Positions 24,206-33,690 of a stretch of 64,000 nt of DNA are shown piece after piece. The notes under the pieces are model-generated. The model ran no database searches, was not told the DNA's origin, and saw only the letters and a list, made by a program, of their open reading frames with translations. The first letter of the stretch is position 1; every line of letters begins with the position of its first letter. The stretch is taken from assembly GCA_029747585.1 (NCBI GenBank), contig JAPEVF010000223.1:1-64000 (forward strand). Reading direction: 5' to 3'. The stretch comes from Pleurotus djamor (taxonomy: Eukaryota; Basidiomycota; Agaricomycetes; Agaricales; Pleurotaceae). The position numbers and the translations under genes were made by a program.

Positions 24206-24990
24206 ATGGAAGCAAGTGCAGAGGCACGTATCTCAATCTTGGGATCCTCCCCTTCATCTCAATCATCACACGACGCAGAAATCGGCCTCGAATCACACTG
24301 GAGCTCGGAGCGCAGTCCAAAAAACGGCAGGATTAGATGAAGAGATGATCGCCCATCTGCAAGAGATTATTGCCAATCATGAGCACGAAGTCTTCCGGCT
24401 GCGCACACTGAACGAGATGTAGGTACTCTCCGTCCGGATGCATTCTACTTCTGACAGCATCGATCTCTGTGTCGCATGTGCAGGTTGACATCGGAACATC
24501 GGCATGTTGAAGAAGAGTGGCACAAGTCGGTGGGGGAACTCAAAGTGAGTATGTTCGCGGCAATTGCAAGTTCACTCGAATATAATAGAGAATGATGCCC
24601 GACGCGCACGCTGACCACGCTACCAATGTTGATCCTCAGGCACTCAACGCTCAATACCACAAAGCTCTGAGAACTGTAGACAGGTACGCGGTCATGCTAC
24701 TGCAGTNGCTGAAAAAATCGAGTCTCTAATATCTAATACACTTAACCTCTGCCTTTGCCTTAATCAAGCTTGAAAGTCGAGCTTGAGGCGGCGGTGAAAC
24801 ATGTGGAGGTATGTTACGTCACTCTCACCCTCCTAAGTGGAAGGCGTCCTCTAAAAACTTCCGACTCCATGGTACCTTCCATGATGTTCACATTCAGGCC
24901 GTAGAAAACAAATATCACACACTCAAGGTCGAATATGATACTCTTTTGGATGCAATTTTGAATTCAGCCATGATAGGAACATGTAATTGA
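24206..24990 (+). CDS. CC2: small coiled-coil protein, 131 aa, six exons, first intron GC-AG
   Basis: Exons are 24206-24223 (18 bases, MEASAE), 24279-24418, 24484-24544 (61 bases), 24640-24683, 24769-24808 and 24898-24990. Intron 1 begins GCACGTATCTC, where CC1 has GTACGTATCTC at the same place. Without that GC-AG intron the ATG frame stops early. The helices read LDEEMIAHLQEIIANHEHEV, EEEWHKSVGELKALNAQY, LKVELEAAVKHVEAV and ENKYHTLKVEYDTLLDAI. The last exon aligns with the last exon of CC1 (KYLDLHKEFESLL). It is one helical protein without other domains. Function unknown. Confidence 0.68.
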
Positions 24991-25946
24991 TTACTGTGAG
25001 AGGAATCTAGTGGTGTCCATGAGGAGCTTTCGCTTTATCGCGTGAAGAGAATTAATTCTCAAGATCTCACAGCTGAGTCTCCTTTAGAGTATGGTGCGCG
25101 CGTGGCGTCAACGTTGATCAGATTCGTGACCGTTGAACTGATTCAGTACAATACAATGCCGCAAAGGGAAAGAACTCTGTGGACGAGGTTGGAGACGGAG
25201 AAGGTGGGAGGTAAGGCAAGCCATCGGGAGAGGAATAGTATAGAGGTGAAGTCATGGACTAGATACAAAGAGGGTCGGTGATCGAAGGGGCTCGGAGAGA
25301 GTCGAGAGATGAGTTGGTCGAATATGACGCTAAGAGGTCCCCTTTTTGTCATCCAGGAGGCTTACTTGGGCATCGGGATGTTTCCCTTTCTCTTTCAGAG
25401 TCTTTCTCGCTTTCCTCGCCTCATTTTGATCAAACGTCCATCGCCAACAGCGCACCGTGATCCGTACCTCTCCACAAGCCCCTTCATCGTGTACCAACAT
25501 CCCGACGCTCGTCGCTCGCTTCGGGTATTAAATCACTCGAATAATGGTCGCGTATATCTACTGCGCTACCTTTTAATTTGAGCCCTGGGATGCACTCGGT
25601 CTGGGACGGAAGATGGTAGATTTTTTGGGGAGCGGTGCAGCATACAGGTACGGAGTCACGGAGAAGCTAGACTTGCAGCGTGAAGCTGCTCTAATGGCTC
25701 CATGGGTCACGACACCCTCCATGCGCCAAGATTTACTGCGGTCTTTACCTTATCTATAGGTTGATATACCCTATCATCATCGAGAGTAGAGTATTTGCAA
25801 CTATCTTCCGATCGATTTGATCATGGAAAGATCTAAAGCGATACGCACACCTCATATAATCCCAATTCTTATCACAGCACACCTCATAGGACTCATCGTA
25901 CGCCAATCACGATATCGTTCATCCACTCGTAGCTAACGACGAATCC
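24991..25946. other. Intergenic with duplicated segment (copy A)
   Basis: About 25331-25665 is similar to 30550-30850. Shared landmarks are CTTGGGCATCGG, a CT-rich tract, TTTTGATCAAAC, ACCAACATCCCGACG, ATCTACT and a TTTTGGG...CAGGTACG block. No gene is called here. Confidence 0.45.
25331..25665. repeat. Segmental duplication copy A (partner 30550-30850)
   Basis: Ordered short identities with the partner over about 300 bases, including ACCAACATCCCGACG and CATCGG. In the partner the 3' end runs into an ATG that begins a short open segment; here that ATG context is changed. Confidence 0.5.
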
Positions 25947-26394
25947 ATGGAAGCAATGGACACAGAAAACCGAAGGTACGCGCTAACTACGGTTAGCATT
26001 GAGACGGGAGGTTGTCTGAACCCACTATCCGCTCTACTCTAGATTGCGATCGGAACTACAGCGCGCGGAAGATGAGCTGGAAGCGTATATTTCAAGATGC
26101 AAGGTACTCGCTGCCCTAAGTTTTAACTTTTCAGCGACCTTATCAAATGTGGCTTTGTTGTCCCTAGAAATCAGAGCGTGCGCTTCGAGACACCCAGGAC
26201 CTCGTACGAAAACGTGATGAGGAGGTAAAGAGGTGAGTCGTGTCCTGTAAGCTCAGTGGGCGAGAGAATCGGTGCTGAAGGCATAGTTTTATGCTACTCT
26301 ACTCTACTCTAGGTTGAGGCGTGAGCTTGATTGGACTCGTCAAGAATCCCAAGCGTCGTCAATTGGGCAAGCGTCTCGCCAAGCACAAGAGTGA
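25947..26394 (+). CDS. CC3: small coiled-coil protein, 78 aa, four exons
   Basis: Exons are 25947-25975, 26043-26103 (61 bases), 26168-26232 and 26313-26394, with GT-AG introns and consistent phases. The product is almost wholly helical and charged: METENRR-like start (MEAMDTENRR), LRSELQRAEDELEAYISRC, SERALRDTQDLVRKRDEEV and LRRELDWTRQESQ. It shares the 61-base exon with CC1, CC2 and CC4 but has a longer first exon and lacks the conserved Trp of that exon. Two acceptors end in repeated ACTCTA before AG. Likely a divergent or shortened member of the family. Confidence 0.6.
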
Positions 26395-27239
26395 GGTGGT
26401 AGAGTAGAAGCGGCTTAGATACTCTACTCTGCCGTTTTTCACCTCATCTATGTAACCCTCTCCTCCGTCGTTCGCACTGTGGATCGCCTTGAATCATACG
26501 GATGGGCTGAGAGACAAGCCGTGTATATTCTCAGCGGTCGAAGCAATACTAAGCGCGAGCTTGAAAACAAAGACAAAAATGGTAACTTCAACCGTTTTCA
26601 ACACGAGCTTTCGAATGGCGAATATGATATGAAGCAAAATCGAAATCGCATCCAAGTAACTAGGAGGCACCCCTCTCACTCTCCAGGAGGTTCGAATTTC
26701 CCGGTTCTGGTGGCGCCACATGGGTTTCCTCCCTTCCTACCACGACGATCTACTTATCGCATCCTCTACCATCTCCTTTCTCGGCTCTATCATCATGTCC
26801 ACCACGGAGAAAACTACTCATGCTCAAGAGTTCGTCGTTCGATGACGGAAGGCTTTGGCTTTCCTTTCTTATGATAAGTGTCATCGTTTAGCTTTCTTTC
26901 TTGGGTGGACTGGTGGGTGGACTGCCGTCAAGTTGACGGTTGCTCTTTTTCACGTCCAGTCAAACTATCCGTCACTTCGGGGGCTAAACCTCTCAAACCG
27001 AATTCGACATGCCTAATCTAGCTATTAGAACCCTCGCCTGTCTCTTAACACTCTCCTTTAGCAGTAATGCTACCGAATCCTGAAGAAGTTTCTCGACCTC
27101 TCAACTCTCGCGACTCTATCTACCCGATCCAACAATGATTGCCGCCAGTGGATGGTGTCCGTTTAACTCGCACTGGTATAGAGTAGTTGGATATACTCTA
27201 GAGTACATTGACCGACGACAATGTTGAAGGAAACACCCT
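26395..27239. other. Intergenic with duplicated segment
   Basis: Part of 26660-26930 resembles 30115-30380: a CCAGGAGG block, GCGCCACATG, TTCCTACCACGACGAT, then TGAT...TTTAGCTT and a GTGG-TGGACTGG-like block. No gene is supported. Confidence 0.4.
26660..26930. repeat. Segmental duplication (partner about 30115-30380)
   Basis: The shared words listed above occur in the same order and orientation. Together with copies A and B they place similar DNA on both sides of the F-box gene at 27.2-29.3 kb. Confidence 0.45.
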
Positions 27240-29279
27240 TCAATCATCCCACTCCGAGCCTTGATCCGTCGACGAATCATCCTCCTCGTCCTCCTCTGAA
27301 TCTCCATCTTCTTCCTCATCCTCCTCTGTATCATCCACCTCAACATCAACCCACTCAACCTCCGTATACCCCCCACTCTTCACATCCACATCCTGGAAAA
27401 TACTCTCATACCACGACATCCTCGGCAAAATAACCTTCCTCACCGTACACCCATGTTCATGCCTCTCCTTCAATAACCCCGCAAGCCTCTCATAATCCCA
27501 CGACGCATCACTCAAATTCGGCTTCACCTCAATCGTCTCGAGTTCCCTATTGGTGAACTGGTACTCCTCATCGACGATGAAGATATCGGGATTCGGCCGT
27601 GCAAGGAATCGAAGGACGCTCATTCTCTCGACGGTGATGTGTTTGAGGTGGATGAGGAGGGGGAGGACGCTTCCGTTTGAGTTTGAGTTTAGGTGGGATG
27701 AGGAAGAAGAAGAAGACCATTTTGCGGCGCGACGTTGGTTGGTGGGACCTTCGAGTGTGAAACTGTGGATTTTGTCGAGAGGGAGTGCGTGGGCTTTGAG
27801 GAGGTTGCGGATGTCTTCTTTCGATGCGGAGGAGTGGATGTGGAGTTGGAACTTGTTTGATCGGGATTGATATTGGGAGTTTGAGTGGTTGTCATTTGGA
27901 TTTGGATTTAGATTTAGATTTGGATTTGGATTTGGATCGTCATTGAAAGTATATGTAGATTCCACGTTGAATGTAGATTCCACATCCAACCGCACCTCAA
28001 GTCCACCCGTCGCCTCATACGCAGTAACATTCAAACTCACCGCATCCGCAAAATAAGCCCGCATAAACCGTCGAAGATGCGGAAAGTTGACGTCTCCCTC
28101 GGCTTCGTTGGTAATCACCACATCAATCGCCACATCCGCGTGTGGGGGCATGTGGAGGGAAGGGAGGAGTATGGAGTCTTTGAAGTCGTGGAATCCTAGA
28201 GCGAGTTTGTGGAGGTGGGGAAGAGGGATGGGGGTTAGTATGGTTTGATTTTGGTTTTTATTTTTATTTTTATTTTGATGGTGTGATATTGGGATTGGGG
28301 TGGTGGTGTTGGGATGAGTCGAGCAAATCCTGCTGATATCGATATCCTCCAGCATCGGTGCATGCTGGAGGAACTGGGCGACCCACGTTATGGAGAGATG
28401 GTTCGTTTCCTCCGTAGTATCAATGTGGATGTGCGTTAGTGAGGGTAGCGGAGTGTATGTGGGGGTGGGGGTGAGGGTGATGGCGAAGGAACTGGCGGTA
28501 GGGAGAACATTGATAAGCCTCATCCGTCGGAGGGAGTGTAATTCCACCCAGAACGACGGTAACACCATCAATGGCTGGCATGTTTCACCTCTATCGTTGA
28601 TGTACGGATCGGGGTTTTGAATTTCGAGTGTTCGGAGACGCGGTGTAGGCAGAGGTGTGTGAGGATGGGGTGGGAAGAAATGGGAGATGAAAGTCGAAGG
28701 GGAAGGCAAATGCAAACGCGATATCGATGGTTGTGGTTGTGGTGCGCTCCGAGGGAAGTGGATGTAGAATTCCTCAAATCTGTGTGTTTCTGCGATCACC
28801 AACCGTTGGAATTCGAGCAATTTGGGCATCGAAGTCGAAGCCGAAGGCGACTCCATCCCACTCGTACCCGTACCCGTACTTTGAAGCTTCATCAGACGGT
28901 TGAAATCAATATCAAGGATAATTCCTGTCGTCTTCGATCGTCTTAGCGATTCATTCACCCACTCACCGCTCTCCAACGGGGAGACGAACGACCACATCCT
29001 CGGTGTACTCTCCACAACCCCCTTCCACACCGAGCAAACACCCATTATAGCCGATCGAGTGGGTACGAAGCACGCCCTATCATACGGTGTGTGTGGTGTA
29101 TGTGGGGAGGTGCATGCTATGAAGATCGTGGAGAGGATCTCGGTGGGGAGTTTGCTGATCGCTGCGTGGGTGTTTCGGCGTGTATAGAGTGAACGGATGG
29201 TTGATTTGTCGTTTATAGGGTGGTATTTCTTGATTTCTTCGTCGAGTGAGCGTTGGGCATCGAAGTCGGTGGAGATTGG
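27240..29279 (-). CDS. F-box protein, about 680 aa visible, N-terminus uncertain
   Basis: The frame is open from about 29381 to the stop at 27240. The F-box region is upstream of the first in-frame ATG (29045): DFDAQRSLDEEIKKYH, RSLYTRRNTHAAISKLPTEI and LSTIFIACTSP, then MGVCSVWKGVVESTPRMWSF. So the true start is upstream, probably across an intron with its acceptor near 29280. F-box proteins link targets to SCF ubiquitin ligase. The long C-terminal part has LxxLxL spacing and ends in a strongly acidic tail (EEDEEEDGDSEEDEEDD). Two simple repeats inside the frame encode Asn/Pro/Leu and Asn/Lys/Gln dipeptides, a sign of fast change. Confidence 0.8.
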   Translation of the reverse strand, partial: PISTDFDAQRSLDEEIKKYHPINDKSTIRSLYTRRNTHAAISKLPTEILSTIFIACTSPHTPHTPYDRACFVPTRSAIMGVCSVWKGVVESTPRMWSFVSPLESGEWVNESLRRSKTTGIILDIDFNRLMKLQSTGTGTSGMESPSASTSMPKLLEFQRLVIAETHRFEEFYIHFPRSAPQPQPSISRLHLPSPSTFISHFFPPHPHTPLPTPRLRTLEIQNPDPYINDRGETCQPLMVLPSFWVELHSLRRMRLINVLPTASSFAITLTPTPTYTPLPSLTHIHIDTTEETNHLSITWVAQFLQHAPMLEDIDISRICSTHPNTTTPIPISHHQNKNKNKNQNQTILTPIPLPHLHKLALGFHDFKDSILLPSLHMPPHADVAIDVVITNEAEGDVNFPHLRRFMRAYFADAVSLNVTAYEATGGLEVRLDVESTFNVESTYTFNDDPNPNPNLNLNPNPNDNHSNSQYQSRSNKFQLHIHSSASKEDIRNLLKAHALPLDKIHSFTLEGPTNQRRAAKWSSSSSSSHLNSNSNGSVLPLLIHLKHITVERMSVLRFLARPNPDIFIVDEEYQFTNRELETIEVKPNLSDASWDYERLAGLLKERHEHGCTVRKVILPRMSWYESIFQDVDVKSGGYTEVEWVDVEVDDTEEDEEEDGDSEEDEEDDSSTDQGSEWDD
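27896..27940. repeat. Hexanucleotide repeat (TTGGAT/TTAGAT) within F-box gene
   Basis: About seven units of a six-base word, read on the minus strand as alternating Asn with Pro or Leu. In-frame length change would keep the protein open. Confidence 0.7.
28246..28277. repeat. T-rich hexanucleotide repeat (TTTTTA-type) within F-box gene
   Basis: Units of TTTTTA/TTTTGG read on the minus strand as Asn alternating with Lys or Gln, in the same gene as the repeat at 27.9 kb. Confidence 0.6.
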
Positions 29280-32149
29280 CTGGGATGTCGAGACGTTGGG
29301 TGCGTGGAGGCGTAGGGAAGTGGGGAAGTGGGGTATACGTAGAGGGAGTGGGTGTATCGAGATCGATGATTGACGAATCAGTTAATGGAGTAGATGGATC
29401 GTGAATGTATCCCGTACCATTAATCGAGCAATTTGGATGTTTCAACTAAGGTACGAAATAAGAAGTGGGGGCGCTAAATTACAATCGAGCGAATTTCGAA
29501 TTTCGAAAAATGGAAAGTGGACAGGGAGGGGAATTTCAGGAGGTCAGGAGGTCAGGAGGTTGGGAAGTAGGATTGCGGATTGCGGAATGCTACAAAACAC
29601 CACAGATGGCTCAAGACTTGTTCTCTCGGTTGAAACTTCGCGTTTAGCTCGGTTCCTCCGCATCGCCCTGCCTTTTCTCTGTGTCCTCAGTCCGTCGGAC
29701 ACGACGGTCATTGTCTTACACGGGTACCGTTGGTACTATTGATTAATCTGCATCTTTCGTGCAATGACTTTCTCGAGGGTAGCGTGCGGTTGGTTTTGTA
29801 CCGTAGGAGAAACGCAAAAGTACCGCATAGAGCGAAAAGGAAATCGGGAGCTGCCGCGAAAGAATCGTCCGTACTCAACGACCTCTCCCTCACCCGAACG
29901 CGTCAATCCTATCCCTTCATTACACTGCATCATCGCCTAACTGACTATGCGCATATATTCCATGAGTAGTGTCTCTCCTCCGTTCTGCTTCCCCTTCGCG
30001 GTCGTCCTATCAGCGACTGGTTTCTATGTTCACTCGTCATCAAGCTCAAGGAGAAGACATCCTGGACGATGGAGTATCTGGGCTGTCCAATATCCGCTTG
30101 GATACGACCCTAGGAGACCCCCCTTTGTTATCCAGGAGGTTTGGTTCGGCCTTCGATTAGCGCCACATGCCTTTCTTCACTTCCTACCACGACGATTTCG
30201 GGCACTCCCATCCTCCATCATCCTTCCTAAGCCCTACCCTAGCGAAGTATCTCTCATGAGCAAGGCTTCTGGCTCTCATCAACTCGCGGTTTGACGTTGG
30301 AAGTCGTCTCTTTCTGATGGTAAGCCTCATATTTTAGCTTGCTTTTGTGGGTCGACCGGCTGACGTACGTCCATTCAAAGTACGTTTGCGTTTCTCAACC
30401 CTCAATGACCGGTGACCCCCTACCGCGCACCCAACTCCCCTTCGCACACTGAAATGCAAGCTCTTCCCCGTATTCAAGTATATCATATCGGAGGCCGCTT
30501 TGCGAGGAAGGCTTTCTTTCATCTCTCTTCGAGCAACCCCTTCTCCTGTTTCTGAGAGATTAGCTTGGGCATCGGTATGTTCTCCTTTCTCTCTCTCTCT
30601 CTCGCTTTCCTCGCCCGATTTTTGATCAAACTTCCATGGTGAACAGCACAGCTCCATCCGTTCCTTTGCGCTAGCGCCTTCATCACATACCAACATCCCG
30701 ACGTCCACTTCGCATATCAAATCGCTCGAATCGAGGCCGCATATATCTACTCTACTACAACACTCTCAAGCTCCGCGCTGACTCCGGTCTGCGATGGAAA
30801 ACAACAACCTTTTGGGAAGGAAGTGTGAATTTGGTGCAGGATCCAGGTACGTTCGCGTTGCCCTTTCTTTCTATCATCTCTTCCTTATCATCTCTTTCAG
30901 TTTCATACAGCGTCAGCTTGACTCTTCCCTTCATCAGCACGACATTACGACAGCTCAGATAACACCATCTCGAATAAACCAAACCTCCGAGCTCAAGCTC
31001 AAGGCCTCATCCCCAAAGCACATCACCTTCAGCCGCTTCTTCGCACATCATGGGACGACCACGCATCCCGAACGGTTAGTACCCTGATCCTCCGAATCGG
31101 CGCCTTCATTCTATGGAACTGGATAACGGGACGAAGAAGCTCAAGTTCGAAAGGGAGAGAAAGAGAGAGATAGCCTGACTCAAATTCGAGGTCTAGTCAA
31201 AACTCAGACTCCCGTCCTTACGCCATGTGACGCAGATCGAAACTGGATTACTCCTCCACCTCGAATGCCTTCGATCCTCTGCGTCTCCGCCATACTCTAT
31301 GAGACTGAGCCACGGCAGAATGAGGATCTGGGAACTGGCTGGTGTATCGAGGGAGGGTGGTGGTGGTGGTGGTGGTGTGGTTGGGATGACGACTCGGAGG
31401 GTTTCTTCTTGGTTTTCCGGGTGTTATCCGGAGGGTGCGGAGGGGCGGTTCCCTGGTCTGGGTTGGGGTCTTCGGCTGGACATGTCGAATGCAGGACCGG
31501 GCACTACCTGGTCGATTGAGGTGGAAAGATGAAGATACCAATATCATTCGATTCCAAGTTCCGACGCCAACGATTCTGTCATAACCTCCATCATAACCTC
31601 GTCCACCTCCGCCACCTCCACCTACACCCGCATTCCCGTTCCCATTCCCATTCCCACATCACCCTCCCACGCCGACGGAACCATCCCCCTCTAATGTGCT
31701 AAAGAGTACATCACATAAAACGCACGAACTACTCAACATCTCAGCGGTCCCTTTGGATTCCGAGTTCCCGACCGGGTGTCTCCTGCATATAGAGTAACGA
31801 TTCCCGCGAACATGGATTGTGTGCGTGCGGAATCCGGATACGATCGTGGTGCTGAGATCCGTCTCGCGCAATTAGGCGTATTGGATGGGGATGGGGATGC
31901 TGGTATTTATACGACGAGCGATGGGGTGATAAGCCGTGGTTATTCTCGGGCTGCGCGACTAGTAGAGTATGGAATAATTTGTCTGTTTGACAAAGGTACG
32001 TCCTACCCTTCTTGACGTCCTGTTGGTGGTACTTACTCGTTGATCATGTAGAGTAGAGTCTAGCAGTCGTTGGAAGGTTGTTTACGAGTCCACGGTGATG
32101 ACCTGGCTTGCTAGCCTTCAACGCCAACTCGAAAGTGACTCAAAACGCT
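29280..32149. other. Gene-poor region with duplicated segments and simple repeats
   Basis: It holds the partner copies 30115-30380 and 30550-30850, a (CT)n run at about 30588-30606 and a GGT run at about 31355-31380. An ATG at 30794 opens a short segment ending in a GTACGT donor, but no convincing downstream exons follow. An open frame at 31776-32015 is unrecognised. No gene is called. Confidence 0.4.
30550..30850. repeat. Segmental duplication copy B (partner 25331-25665)
   Basis: Same order of landmarks as copy A: CTTGGGCATCGG, CT run, TTTTTGATCAAAC, ACCAACATCCCGACG, ATATCTACT. Confidence 0.5.
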
Positions 32150-32360
32150 ATCCTCCAAGTAAGGTCTCCTCCATATTCTGATGGCCCGGACTCGGCATCT
32201 GACATCTCTACAGCCTCAACTTCGTTCGTTGGGAATTCGTTCCGTGTGCTACTTGCGTGTTACGCTGCCTTTTCTCTCCGACGTTGCCTTGACNTTTTTG
32301 TCGTCCCGCTCGAGTAGAGTGGGAACGTCCGACTAGGTCCTTTTCACTTTCCATCCTTCC
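32150..32360 (+). pseudogene. PSD relic 3, very short
   Basis: It is recognised by similarity to PSD relic 2: TCTGACATCTCTAC, TCGTTGGGAATTCG against TCGTGGAGAATTCG, and GAGTAGAGTGGGAACGTC against GAGTATAGTAGGAACGTT, which in relic 2 leads into the TFDQF peptide. Here that peptide is already destroyed. An N sits inside. On its own this stretch would not be recognisable. Confidence 0.4.
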
Positions 32361-32369
32361 CTTCTTATT

Positions 32370-32510
32370 TCTGACTTCTGATTTCCTAGTTTGCGCTTAT
32401 CCCCCTCCCATCTACCCGCACCTTTTTGTAGATGAATCTCTACGTCCCACTTTAACTATTTCTTTAGATATCTACCACTCCAGCTTCCATCCTTTCCAGT
32501 GAGACCTGCG
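32370..32510. repeat. Short direct repeat left of CC4 (partner 33540-33690)
   Basis: Shared words in order: GCTTATCCCCC, CACCTTT, AGATAT...TCTACCACTC and CTTCCATCCTTTCCAGT. The two copies flank CC4 at a distance of about 0.5 kb upstream and 0.15 kb downstream. Confidence 0.55.
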
Positions 32511-32958
32511 CACCAGTCGTCGTCGCGACTGTTTCTTCTTGCTGTCCCTCTGCCCTGTTAGACTGATACCAGAACACCGGTCGACGCAAAAATCGGACGC
32601 ATTTATTTTCTCGTCTTAGGACCCAGAATCTCTCCGTCTCTAGATACCATGTCAATAGTACTCGCGGAGGAGTACTTATCGCTTTCGCGAGAGGTTCATT
32701 TCCTATAAGAAATTACTAAGAATAACCAGAAAAAATGTGATGTGTCCTACTTTCTTCAATGACCATGTACCAGAGCGGCTGCACATTGAGACGGACCACC
32801 AGCGACCCTTTGGGATAGATTATGTTTGCTGTATCTGGCAGCGTCTTGCCAAGTCCTGGAGCCCGGCCCGGAGTTGTTACTAGAGCACGGTGGTATTTAC
32901 CTCGAACCCTCCAGCCGGTTGAGGTCTTTCCACGACCTACGTACGGATCGACCATATG

Positions 32959-33400
32959 ATGGCAAAAACAGAAGAGGTGCGTGTTACATTGAGGCGACGT
33001 GCGCATTCCGGCCTTACGGCTCACAGGAGCTGATCGTCAAGGACGCAACCATTGATGAACGCAACTTTCCCCATGATTGTGAGGAATTATACAGCAAGAT
33101 CGCCGAGATGAGTGAAAGGATCAGAATGCTCGAGGATGCTCTGGTCGCTTGTCGTGAAGAGCATGATAAGTGTGTCGCCTACACTCTCACCGATTATCAT
33201 ATTTTATCGAATCCCCAAGATTGCTATCGGAACTTCGTCAAACTGAAGACGAGCGAACGCAATGGAAGGATTCCTATGAGGCGCGTCTTATCGATCTATG
33301 TTCTCTACATTGGCTAACCTGTCTAACCGAAATATAGGAGCTACAGAGAAAGTATCAGAGGCTTAAGGAGGAACATATGGCACTCGCCGAACGAGGGTGA
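32959..33400 (+). CDS. CC4: small coiled-coil protein, 94 aa, four exons, last intron GC-AG
   Basis: Exons are 32959-32976 (18 bases, MAKTEE), 33027-33169, 33220-33280 (61 bases) and 33338-33400. Introns 1 and 2 are GT-AG; intron 3 starts GCGCGTC and ends TATAG. All phases match CC1 (0, 2, 0). The helices read CEELYSKIAEMSERIRMLED, LLSELRQTEDERTQWKDSY and ELQRKYQRLKEEHMALAERG. The Trp and the EL-x3-Y spacing at the exon 3/4 join match CC1 (KWEDRYM-ELKKKY) and, over a longer exon, CC2. It is flanked by short direct repeats and preceded by a PSD relic, so it looks like a duplicated unit. Function unknown. Confidence 0.7.
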
Positions 33401-33539
33401 TTGGAATACTTGGGTTTTCGCAGTTTTACAGGCCGCGCTCGTGAATCCAAACCGATCAGCTTAAGCAAAGCCTTTTCAATGACATTGTTTACACGCCCCA
33501 TATAATGATATACTACTCCATCTTGCGTTTCTGATTCAT

Positions 33540-33690
33540 TTACTGGTGCTTATCCCCCACCCCCCTCCCCCCATACACTCACACCTTTCCGTAGAGTGGA
33601 AGAATACTGACTTCTTACTGCAGATATTTCTTGAGACCTCTACCACTCGAACTTCCATCCTTTCCAGTAAGACAACTGTCATTTGCGGAT
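33540..33690. repeat. Short direct repeat right of CC4 (partner 32370-32510)
   Basis: See partner. GCTTATCCCCC at about 33549 and CTTCCATCCTTTCCAGT at about 33651 mark the copy. Confidence 0.55.

Noticed and set aside
26690..26710. Second GGTTCGAAT match
   Set aside because: No 5-base stem or acceptor stem; part of a duplicated noncoding segment.
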